Shown here in pieces: positions 32,471 through 44,600 of a DNA stretch of 64,000 bases (the stretch's first letter is position 1; every line of letters begins with the position of its first letter). The notes beneath the pieces are model-generated. The model did no database searches. It saw nothing but the letters and a program-made list of their open reading frames with translations, and had not been told where the DNA came from. The stretch spans positions 1,352,665-1,416,664 of the forward strand of contig JACTAT010000058.1 in the NCBI GenBank assembly GCA_014526335.1, written 5' to 3'. The stretch comes from Chrysaora quinquecirrha (Eukaryota > Cnidaria > Scyphozoa > Semaeostomeae > Pelagiidae). Position numbers and translations under genes: made by a program.

Positions 32471-33970
32471 TATTAGATTTAGCCAAAAACCATCATAATA
32501 AGTCGGCTTGACTTACCAATTAAATTGAGAATTTGCTTAACGCAAGTTTAATAAATTTTAAAAACACTCTGCCTCGTGTCACGCTTTGTATTCAAGATCT
32601 GTTTAACTTATTGAATTCAATGGTTATAAATTAGTCAAAAAGCCACTTTCGCGAAACTCTTGTCGTAAAATACTTGCGAGTTAGTGATCTCATTTGCTTT
32701 GCTGTTTGCGGGCTGTGTTTTTATAGGTCGGAAATAGATAGCGCTCGTTATATCGATTTTCAATGTCGAATCTGCAGTATTTTCGTGATTTCAATTGTTT
32801 TCGTATTCAGAATGAAGGTATAGAAGGATGAAATCTAATTCAATCTCAGCATCGTAGTATTCACGAGACTATCATTCGAAGTACTTCAGATACTGTTGTA
32901 GATGCTTACCAAAAAGACCTTACCTTTGAATTTATCTCAAAAGGCGTTCCATAAACATGCAGTCGCTATCAAACCTAACCGTAGTTGTTCATCAGTAACT
33001 CTTGACTTTGGAAAACAATCTCAGTATATTATAGTGTAGTCCGTAAACAACACTTTAAACAAGCGATGTTGATAGAGTTTGGTTTCAATGTCGAATGATA
33101 TTCACTGTTTTCAACGGTTTTCCACTAACCAGAATAGCATATCTTTTCGCTTCAAATATGCATTTATATCATCGATATCATGAACATTGCTTTTGTAAAC
33201 AATTCAGCTGCACTCCTTGAATCAACGAAAAGCAATCGACTTCTTGTTGAATAAAAATGGCATCTTGAGTAAACGAGATAGTGCATTTTGTTCTCCAGAT
33301 GTTGAAGATTAAGGAAGCATTTTCAATGATCTACATTGTCTTTGGCTAACTTCAACGCGGCTTTTTATTCATAGTTTGCAGGTCATAGAATATTTTCAAT
33401 AAACTGCTTTGTTATTGCTTTGAAAATTGCATCTTAATGCTTCAGAAGCCTAGACCATGTTGTGCCGCCTTTGTCTGCAACTAGCCGCCTACCATTTTCA
33501 TCTTTGAACAGCAATGAAAGTACGTATGCCCTGCATGCATTACTAAGTTTTCAACTTTTCTTCTAATTTGTCGATGTGGCAATTTCAAATATGTGGTTTC
33601 AATTGTCGTATTTGCGATAGTTTTTCAACCAGCAAACGTCAGCTTGTCAATTATTTAACATAGTGATGAAGCTTCAGCCTTGATTACTCCGGTCTCTGTG
33701 GTTGGCGTTAAATCTACTCAGCTACATTTTCCTTAAGTTTAATGAATAAACTCAATTTTCTTCTCAAATTAGTTGAATTGCAGTTGAATATGTTACAAAT
33801 TACTTTTTGTGGAAAACAGCGATCCTTCCTTTCAAATGTCCTTTTTATATGGCTGTTCCCTGCTTCTCTTAAGCATTGTTCTATTGTAACTTAGTGTCTT
33901 TCTTTTGTTATGTGCCTACCAGCTGCCATGCTTTTAAGAAGCGCATTTTGGCCTAACGAACCTACCATAC
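32471..33970. promoter_or_regulatory. Upstream region of the second Kv gene; nothing specific recognised
   Basis: About 1.5 kb of A+T-rich DNA 5' of the channel start, without clear repeats, frames or RNA genes. It presumably contains the promoter and 5' leader, but I cannot point to a TATA box or initiator with confidence. Confidence 0.3.
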
Positions 33971-33975
33971 CGCAT

Positions 33976-34215
33976 TTCTTTGTTTAAGCGCCCGAGGCGC
34001 TTATCTAAAACCAGCCTCTAATAGAAGCGATTAGCTATTATGTGAAAATTTACGAATAAACAAACGCTGCAGCAACGGCCAGAAGGTGCATCTTGATTTC
34101 TCCAACAAGAGCTTGCAAATACCTTCTATGGTATGAGTGTCTTGGACCAATCTAATGGGAAGATAAGTCCAAAGGAGCGGTTATTCGAGGGAGGGCGCTT
34201 ATTGCTTTCGTAGGA
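33976..34215. repeat. AAGCGCCC-type dispersed repeat, second copy
   Basis: ATACCGCATTTCTTTGTTTAAGCGCCCGAGGCGCTTATCTAAAACC, then AGAAGGTGCATCTTGATTTC, and a final GGAGGGCGCTTATTGCTTTCG. The end blocks and middle resemble the inverse of 22100-22440. Confidence 0.6.
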
Positions 34216-34892
34216 ATCTTGTATAAACCCTTTTGTTTTAATAGGAATCACGTACACTTTTTCGTCAAGTGAAATGCCCCTCGGCTTAATAGACGCTTCC
34301 GCAAAAGATGGCCGCCGTTTTTGCCTATTGTTTTCATTGGGGATTTTCGAAAGGAATTCCGGGAATAATTTCCTTCGTTACGTATTTTACATTGCTGAAG
34401 ACGTTGAATTCGTAACTAAGGATAAGAATACGAACAATGGTGAACATTCTGTTTCTGGGTCGACATGCAGCAATTCTTGCGACGTTGCCAGCTTTAAAGT
34501 CTTCTTATTCCTTATTCCAGAAACCTAGGGATGGACAGAAACGGCCGCCATCTTTGCGGAAACCTCTATTGCCGTCCCCTTCCGCTAATAGATTTTTGAA
34601 AACACAACCTCCGCTCTTATAGGACCCCTGCTTATTTAGATTCGCATTAACATTGGTGTGAATTTCGTGTGAATTTCGTGAATCGTGGTTTGTAATTATA
34701 CTCTCTGTTTGTTAGAGCCATTGATTACCTAAGCTTATAAGTACTACAAGGTCGTTCGTACTGCGTTTCTGCAGTTTGCTGACAAAATCTGCCAAATAAA
34801 TTCCAACCCTCTCCTCGTTTATTTTGACCCCCTCCCGCCTATTCCTACCCCCTGCAATTAGATACCTAAGAGTGAGAAGTGAAAAGTTATCT

Positions 34893-35010
34893 CGGCTCGA
34901 TGTTACGCCTTTTTAGTCCGACCAGCGCAATAAATGAAAGTAGAAACGCATCCGTCGTTGGCCGATGATGTGAGACATGGATCTTCCGAAACTTTAACGC
35001 GATAAACATC
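34893..35010. repeat. Repeat with CCGATGATG..GAGAC..GGATCT..CCGAAAC core, copy 2
   Basis: AGTCCGACCAGCGCAATAAAT and GGCCGATGATGTGAGACATG then GATCTTCCGAAACTTT match 7137-7255 in order and spacing. Confidence 0.5.
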
Positions 35011-35399
35011 AAAGGCCCGTTATTTTAAATGGCCACTGTACCAATGCTTTGTGTAACAAGAAAATATCTTTGAATAAATAGAAGTAATGATGAAATATAT
35101 GTCAACGATAAAGAGCAAATACAAAAACAACTTCTTGTTTTAGTAGAATGGAGCGAAAAAGTAATTAGAAAAAAAAAAATTAAACAATGCATCTAAACAT
35201 TCTATCTGCTATTCTAGCAAAGCTATATGCTAAATGACAGTTCTTTATATAACGATAACAAAGAAGTCAATAACATTAACACATAGTTATAGAGGCAGAA
35301 AATACCTTAAAAATATAATAAAAAATGTTTATATGAATGTTTATATTATAACAACTTGAATTCTGAAATCTTTGTGTCCAAAAAGCTTGAGAGACTGAA

Positions 35400-35618
35400 T
35401 TAGCCGAACATGTCGGAGATTTCACCGAACACATTTCCGACAATATTCCATACTTTGCGGGCCCTTTGATCAGAAGGACCACTCTTCTTTGAGGTAAACA
35501 GCCATGCGCTACGTCTTTTACTGGGACAAAATTTCAAATCTTTACAAACATTTTCAGCCTGCAATTCGGTCAGTAACTTATCCACTGCGATTTTGGTGTC
35601 AGCAAGAGCTTCACGGCA
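35400..35618 (-). CDS. Saposin gene exon 9 (last; back half of domain 8 and basic tail)
   Basis: Acceptor CTATTTTAG then TGC (Cys). Encodes CREALADTKIAVDKLL, ENVCKDLKFC (C-x5-C) and a 40-residue tail ending SDMFG before TAA. 72 residues. Confidence 0.85.
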   Translation of the reverse strand, partial: CREALADTKIAVDKLLTELQAENVCKDLKFCPSKRRSAWLFTSKKSGPSDQRARKVWNIVGNVFGEISDMFG

Positions 35619-38600
35619 CTAAAATAGAGATTGAAAAATATTTCATTATCACATCCTCGGCGTTATTTCCACCTTACCTTGCATTCAAACTGAATAGACC
35701 TTTTCGAATAATAGTCGCGATTACGGAAAACTTTAAAATTTTATTGACTGTTTTCGATACCAAATTCGTATTAAGCGCCAAAAAGCTAGGTGCAAAGATT
35801 CACCCCAAGCCACTTTTCACGGTCAAAGCCCTTACAGAATTTTTGGATGCTTTATATGATTTTAGCATCAACAACTCTATACCTTGAAGTTTTGGAAATT
35901 TTCATTCTTTGCGGCCTTTCATCGTCATCGAAAAGGTCTACATAGATGTCAGGTTGCAAATACTTCATAAGAAAGCGAATATACGAAGAACTGGATACTG
36001 TATTAATTTGATACCAGCTTTTCTTCATGAGATTTAGGAGGGATGAATGGATGGACTGACAAATGGATCAGATTCCATTTTAGTACATCAGACTAGCCCT
36101 TGCCCGTTCCTGACCACCCGCTTTCAAGGACCTCCTGCCTTGCAAGGACTTCCACTTTCAAGATCTCTGGATTTAAATTTTTGTATTCGTTTTCATACTT
36201 CTGGTCCTGCAGGTAATACAGAAACAAAATCCTATGGTTGCATAAGAAAGACCGTTTAAGCCGCGGATAAACGTGCGAGTTTCCACCAGTTCTGGCCATG
36301 CAAAACTCCTGAAATGTGCCCTGTTATCAGAAATCCCGAATGAGTCCTAGAAAATTTCCAGGAAAACTCTTCGCCTTGGAGAAATTTTTTATCAATTCGT
36401 AGCCGTGTTGCGTCGGCAATGCAAGATACTCAGCTTCACGCAGCCACATTATTGGCGACAAGGAAGAACATGTCTCGAAAGTTTAACAAAATCAATGTTC
36501 TGCGACGGTTTTGCTTCAGGACATTTTGTTCAAAAAATCATTTCCTGGATCCACGTGCGATGTTTCATTTTTCCGGTCGCGGCGACAATTTTTAAACATA
36601 TTCGGGCACCATTTCAGGCAAGAAGAAGCGCGTGTAGCCGCGGTATTACTTTGCAGTTTTGAGTGCAAACGATGGATAGACTTATAACCTGAGTCGATTC
36701 CTAGTTATCGCTCATGAAACTGAGGCTAACACTGAAATGAGGTCGCTCAGCGTCCAGCAGTTCAGTTCAATAGCCATAACTACGAATCAGGTAAGTCTAA
36801 ACGATACAACAAAAAAAACACTGTAAACGTTCTTGAGAATCACTTACTTCAGATCTTGCTCTTGAAGTCTTGAAGCTGTCGCAAGTTTCTTCCAGGCTTG
36901 TCAGTATCCCATCAACCAGTTTCTCAGTATATTGTAGACTCGTAGATACAATCTTGACAATTTCTTTGCAAAGAACGCACGATTTCTTATCCCCGGTCAT
37001 ACGTGATGGTAAATCCAAACACATGTGCTTTTCACACCATCCGGAGATAAGTTTAGTTTCGTCAAAATTTCTCAGCATGGCAATTGATGTTTTTTCACAC
37101 TAAAAATACAATAACAATGGAAAAGGAAGTTAAGCTGGATCTTCACGAGGCAAGATTGCTCGCGCGAAGAGAAAGGCCGGAACTTCACTAGGCGAGATCA
37201 TTCGCGCGGAGAGAAAGGCTTCGTCTGTTTCTGAGGGCAATGCAAGAAAATATTAACCGGAAACCGTCAGTACGAAACCGAACTCTCGAGGTTTATTACT
37301 CTGTTTTAACAGGGCATGGTTATGGTTATGATCCTCGATGATTACGAAGCTCATGTTTTAAGCTATTACAACAAAACCATATGATGCTGCGTTCTGCGTT
37401 CTTAACCTGAAAATTTCGAACTTTTGACCTATAATGAGCGGGCATTACCGGATAAAAACAGGGAGCGCGAAGCACGGGAGGCGAAACGACCAATGAAAAG
37501 CGGATTTCTTATGTGTGATGGGATAATGATTGAATAATGCCCTATCAATATGTCGCTTTCGAATTTTTTCATTCAGCCAATCAGATTGCATAACAGAGTT
37601 GTGGAACTGACCATAGGATAATAACCAGGAGCCCTGTTAATAACGCAGTAGAATTCTAGAATGTTACAACTGAAAAATGGAAGAATAAGACAAAAACTGA
37701 AGAGATCCAACATGCCTTTTGGTTGATTCGTGCAACCGATGATGCCCTGCATCCTTTCCAGATAATCTTTTCGAGTTTCGAAACAGTCTTTCGCAATTTT
37801 GAGAGCTTCTTCTTGCCAAATTTTCTTAATGCATCACAGATTGTGCATTTCCCAGTCTTAGCATTGCTGTCTTGCAAAGCAGCTACTGCTCTCTGGCTGT
37901 AGGGGTTTTTCTTGTCTCCAGGGCATAATCCTAGGCTATCACAGAAGTCGGAAAAATCCAGTTTTTTGAACACGTAAGCAATAATTGCTTTTGTTTTTTC
38001 GATCGCATCAAGGCACTGTTGAAGGAAATGTTGATTAAGTAGCTGGAAAAATGACATCGAAAGTAAATTTAGAAGTAGACAAACCACAGTGGTCCACACC
38101 AACAACAGTGGTCAAACCAGAAGCGAACCGAACGCTTAATTGCCTGGATAGCTCGACCCGTATCTCTCACCCGCAGATCATTTTGCCAGTATACTAAGAG
38201 TAACAGTAGTGCAATACCTCATTATACAAGATTATAGCAAGATTGAAATCTACACCACACATATTTAACGCAATTTATCGCGAAAGTTTTTGGGACAGAG
38301 TTTTAGCACAGTCAATAGACAAACCCTATTTTCTATTGACTATGGTTTTAGGGTTAGATTTACGATGGGGATGTTGGTTAATTCCAGTGTCAACGTAAAC
38401 AGAAGGGCGTTGTAATGGCAATCCTAGAAAGTTTAAACTGCCAAATATTGTGGAAAATGAATAGTTTTGAATCGGGATATTTTGATCGCGAAGCGAAAAG
38501 TTTTGGCGTCAAATCTTCTCGTAGTGATCCGAAGACACCCCTTCTTTGTTCCAGTGTCATTGCAAAAGTTTTGTTTGTCCCCGTGTTTGAAGGTCGTTAC

Positions 38601-41600
38601 TAAACTGCATTTGCGTTATTAAGTCCACTGCTAAAGATAAATTTGAAAAACGATTACAGAGAGATTGAAACAGAGAAAACGAAATTGGTAGGGACAATTC
38701 ACACACGCCATAATTCACAGGTTCAATTCCTGTCTTTTTTGTATTTACGAGTAATGGCCAGACTAGAAAGTCTAATCTGTCAAATATTCTGGAAAATAAA
38801 AAAAAATGTTTTGCATCGGAAAATTTTTAAAGCAAAACGGAGTCTTTTTGCGTCCAAATCATCGGCCCTCTCGCAGTGGTCCAAAGATGCCCCTACTTGG
38901 TTCTAGCGTTAGTGCCAGAGTTATGTTTCTTCCCTTGTTGGAAGGTCATCTCCAAACTGCATCTGTAATAAGGTCACTGACTAAGGATGGATTTGAAAAA
39001 AAAAACAGATTATTACTGAGATCTTCAATCAGAGAAAACGAAATTGACAGGGCCATAGTTCACACACACACGCCAAATTTCACAAGCTCAAAACCAGGGA
39101 GTTTAATTTCCCCTTTATTAATCTCCCTGCTCAAAACCAGTCTTTTGTGTATGGGTTGCTCGCTCATTCCATTCAAAAACTAAGGCCACGTTTACACTAT
39201 GCCGGTATGAAATGAATACGGAATGATTTCTTGTCGGATAGGGAATCGGGAGTGCCCGTTTACACTAGGCCTGTATGAAGTGAATACGAAGAGCAAGTTC
39301 GCCGTTTTTTGTCTAAAATCTATTGTTTCATGTCAACAAGAACAAAGAGTAATTGTTCTTTCTCTCATTCGTTCAGCAAAGCGGCATCAAACTGTACCGT
39401 ATTCAGCCGTTTACACTAGAAGACACCTTTCTTTGCAAGATTAAATACGCTATGCCACTATGACACTATTACACTATGCCGTTTTCAGATGGAGCCGGTT
39501 ATCGTATCGTATTCATTTCGTATCGTATTCATGTCAAAACTGTATACCATATTCCTCTCATACCGGCAAAGTGTAAACGAGGTCTAAAGATACTTTGAAT
39601 CGTGTCACAAATAAGAATTATATATCTACCTTTTTTTGACTGGATTCAGGTTTAATACCATTGCAAATTTGTTTGACATCATCAAGGATTTGATCGACCA
39701 TGAACTGACTTTGTTTGATTGCAGTTGCAGTGATATTCATGCTCAACTTGCAGTATTTACAAGCTTGTTGACTTTTTGGGATGAAACCCATTAGTTTCTT
39801 AGTCAGGCTGTTGCATGCAATTTTGCGACAAAGCTTCGAAGAAACATCCGACTCAGACACACCGCTGAGTTTATTCTTCAATTTCTGCCATTTTGAACAC
39901 TATAAAAGTAAAGGAAGTTCGGAATGTAAAAAACCATTGCAATCATCAACGCAACTGCGGACGTGAACGTCAATAAAAGCTTCCGCAAAATGGCAGCCGT
40001 TCTGTCAGTCCTGCCAGTCCTTTCTTTAAGTTTAGAAATTTCGAAGGAATTACTTGGAGTAATTTCCTTAGCTACGGTTCAATTCAGCATAACAAAGCCC
40101 GACCAAATTATCCTCAGCTGCAGCTGTGTGAAATACATACCGTATTTCCTCTAATTAGCGCCGCCCTCTTTTAAGCGCCGCTATCTAATAAGTGCCGCAC
40201 CCGAGATTAATTGAGCGAAATAAGCACCGCCCTCTTATAAGCACCGCACCTAAACGTGGCTCTCACTAGAAGCAATGGTAGAGAGTGGATTTTGAAAAGA
40301 CCGTGAGAGTTCATAGGAACTTTATTTTCTTTTTTTCTTGCAATGGAAGTACGCCACATTCTGGGCTTACGAAATAAGCGCCGCTCTCCAATAAGCACCG
40401 CATCTAAAATGGCTGAGCGAAATAAGCGCCGCGGCTGTTAAACAGTTCTATGCAAATGAATGAAATATGAGATTCAGACTAGGATCAGGAAAGAGGACCC
40501 TGGACTAGGACCAAAGAAACGCACACGACAATAGAAAAGAGAAGCTACGTTGAGTGCACATGCGGGACTAGAAAATTGAAAAACGATTACAAAAATTTGA
40601 ATCCCTAGTCTTATAAAAGTGGAAGTCCTTGCAAGGCAAGAGGTCCTTGAAAGCTGTTGGTCAGAAACGGGCAAGGGCTAGTCTGATATACTAAAATATA
40701 GACTGATTATAATCATTATAACTATAACATTGGCAAATTAACCCTCTACGGATCGGTGAGTTTCCTTATATTTAAAAAAGGCGATAACATGAAGCAACAC
40801 AATCCGTCTTGCCTGGTTGGCTCCTTTTTTTGAAGATGGCTTAACCCGGCTACGCGAGGTGACACTTCCGATTTTCGGTTTGGAATCGCCAATTACAAAA
40901 TGATTCTCATACCTCTCTCTTTTCTTTGTCTGTGGCATCTGCACAGCTTGCACCAATAGTAGCGTCTATCTGTGACAGCTGCTGGTTAATAAGCATTTTA
41001 GCAACGCGTTCAATTTTAGATAAAGTATCACAGGCTGGACAGGATTTTTCGCCGCTTGCAGACGAAGTGCGGATCAAGGATGCCAAGAACCCTGCTTCTT
41101 TGTTCTTCTCTATCTGAGAATTTCCGGCGCTAGTTTCACAAAATCCTAAGTCTTTGCAGATTCCACTAGGGTCGAGTTTCTTCAGCACAACGCTGAAAAT
41201 GCGACCAGTTTCACTCACGGCATAATGACACTGAAATGGAATACAGAATGAAAAGATCAAAGATAGTCTAATAAATTTTATAATTATCAATCTTTTGCTA
41301 GAAATGTCTATGCTCCGAGGATTGACTCGAGGGTCGAAGATGAGTGGCGTCGTAGCCTAATCCAGCGGGCTTGTGTAAAATTTCTCTAAAGTTAGGAGAA
41401 CATGACTGAAACGCGAGAACAATGACAACGGACTGAAAACAACGTTTTCTTTCGTAACAACCTCGCGATTTTTTTGTTCTGATGCAACAATCAGTTTTTC
41501 TTTGCTGTAAACCATGGTCGACATAGTGCTTTTAGGTACCTTTGAGAGCCAAGTTGTTCTTCCTCTTTGTTGTTTTCGGATAATTTTGCATTATTCAAAC

Positions 41601-44600
41601 GGTGGGCTTTCTTTTCACTGAAATTTGTTCAGCACGTCACTTTTTGTTACTTTATTTTGAGTAGTTTGTTATTTCTAGCTTTTTCAGCTAATTTAAGCCT
41701 ACTATGCATGCCACATCCCGGCAGGGGACCCCTAGTTTTACGTCCCTTCCGAAGGACGACAGAGTGAGTTGCTTAGTCACCCTTTGGAAAGTCACCCATC
41801 CAGATTCTGACCTCACACGACCAAGCTTAGCTTCAGCTGTCTAATGACTGAGAAGCTTGGCCACTTCCTCAAAGTATCCTCAAAACGTTCCTCTCAAGTA
41901 CCCTTACCGCCCCTTGTAAAGCAGGAAAGCTCGCCATAGAGAGACTGAAGTGCTAGTAAAATGCTATAAGGAAATTCAACCACTTACAGCCTTTCTTGAA
42001 GCTGCATTTGTAATCGCATCACAGATTGTATCTACTTGCTTCAAAATATCTTTTTCCATATCACTCACACCATGGAGACCATCAGTTACAATTTTCACAA
42101 CAGTATTACAAATTTGACAACTTTTCTTGCTTGCTGGGAATATGTTTTTCACAAGTTGAGCAGCACCGCTACACATCAGAGCTTCGCAGCTTCTTGAATT
42201 CAATGCACTTGTCGTTTTGCTTGATACTTTCAAGGTTGATTTTGCCATTGCACACTGTAACAAATTGTAATGCAAATAAATTAAATTTTAAAATTGTGTT
42301 TAAAAATGTTCTTTAGTTCTTAGAGAAATACGGCGGAAACAGTACCCAGGGTACGGAAACAGCGTTCGCATCTTGAATGGATGAATAGAGTACCTAAGTG
42401 TGACGTCATCAAAAATCTATTTTTAGAATTTCGAAATTTGCTCTTCATTTTGTTTAAATAGCATCAAAAATAATGCGTAAACGTGCAAAATCATGTGCTG
42501 ACAAACTCAAAATTGAATCCGATACCATGTGAACAAGGGAGAATTTTCATATCGTGTAGGTTCTGGAATCCGATACGAAGTGAATCCGATATCGTGCGAA
42601 CTGGGTCCTTTCAACATTTGAGTTTTCGAACTGAAAGACCAAAAGAGTTTCAAATTATGTATCTGCGCGATTAGTATGTAAGAGATATAAAATCTATATT
42701 TCTAAATGCTCCTCTACCACACTCGAAATGGCAACTGGAAGAGTTACTAGTAGCTATTTAGAAATACGCCATAGATCTTAATGACGTCACTATAATTCCG
42801 AAATTCTCGTGTTTCTTCAATTCGATTTTTTGGACATTTCAAGATTCGTCAGTTGCCGTGTATTGATAGCAATTTAACGAATTAGCTGTTTATCAGTTCA
42901 TGGCAAAGAGAAAATTTATGAATACTACTCAAATAAGCTATACTGCACAGATAAAAAAGATGCGCCTTTTTTATTTTTCCGATTCCATATTCCACCGATT
43001 CTACCTGTCTACTGAGTTCCCGACTACGGTTAATATGCTAATATCAGTATGAATTCTGCAAGTAGGAACAACACGTTACAGGGGCACATTAGAATGGGAT
43101 AGGATTTAGAGACACAAATCTTATTCTAATGTTATTCAATAATTTGTTTAGACACTGGCGTATCCAGGTCTGAAGTAGTGGGGGGGGGGAGGTCTGGAAA
43201 AATTTTATGACCACGCCCTTCAAACTCTCGCAAATTCGGGGAGACGCACTTTTTGCCCCCCCCCCCATGAATTGAAACGTTTATGGACAAATCTCAAGGA
43301 CCATATTTTAGAAAGCGGGGGGTCTGGACCCCCTATTCCCCCCTTGTGTACGCCACACTAAGGACAATTAGTACACGCTTTTTATAAAGAACCACTTTAT
43401 AAGGAACCTTCATGTAGAAGGCCCGAAAATTTAAAGAACTTATACTACTAAAGAGAAAATCATTAAGGAACTTTTGAATGTTGAATGCTTTTATTACTAC
43501 AAATAATCAAGAATTAGAAAGCCGGTTCCATTCATTTGCAGTCGAAAATCACATAAATTGTACGTTACGCATGTATCAAATGTTTCCTTGAGTAGTCTCG
43601 AGCTTTGCTTACATGCAAGTGTCTCTCTATTATTGTTATGACACTGAATGTGCAGTTAAAATTAACACTTCGTATTGGAAAACTTTAGAAGAAATATTGT
43701 TACCCTCCCACCCTCCCCATTCATGTTCAACCCCAGCATAAAATGTGACAAAAAAAATGAACAAATAATTACATAAAACCGAACGGGCATACAACGTCCC
43801 TCGACTAAGTAACTGTAAAACTTCAAACGAAGCCTTCCTTGAATCAGTATTCTATTCTGCATAGTGTTTTTTCTTGTAATGAGTCGTACCCCTTCAGTCA
43901 CCGCAATGTTAATATTCCGATTTTGATGTAGCTTGTAGCCGTTAACACATTTTCCTTTTCAGGGTTACATCAGGACGATTTTCAAATAATTAACTTTCTT
44001 GACCTCACAATTAGCTTAGCGTTGTTTTATTCCCTTTTATACAGAAACCCACGAAAGCCTGGCCTCCTTCCGGAAGCAGAGGAGCCAGCCTGGCCTCCTT
44101 TCGGCGGCAGAAATGCCCATATACTCGGCATGTTTCTTAGATTTAACCTTTTCACTGGCGTCGTTTTGCACTACGTTACCTACTACAGGTGGCTGCATAC
44201 CACATTCTTGTGGCCGGCCTTCCGGCGAACAGTTATCTACTACAGGGGCTGCCTACCACATTCTTGTGGCCGGCCTTCCTGCGAACCTTCTACAGGGGGC
44301 TGCATACCACATTCTTGTGGCCGGCCTTCCTGCGAACAGTTATCTTTTACAGGGGGCTGCTTACCACGTTCTTGTGGCCGGCCTTCCTGCGAACCTACTA
44401 CAGGGGGCGGCAAACCATATTCTCGTGGCCGACCTTCCTGCGAACAGTTATCTTTTACAGGGGGCTGCTTACCACGTCCTTGTGGCCGGCCTTCCTGTGA
44501 ACAGTCTATCAAAAGACCGTACGCCAATATACGCTTATGCTCCGAGGGATGCCAGTCTTTACGTTGCGTTTCCACGTCGATCCACTTACAAGTAATTTAA

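Noticed and set aside
43874..44600. Long overlapping frames (192, 160, 103 codons on +, 111 on -) in the minisatellite
   Set aside because: All frames are open because the repeat unit avoids stops; the peptides are simple repeats in every frame and lie inside a transposon insertion.
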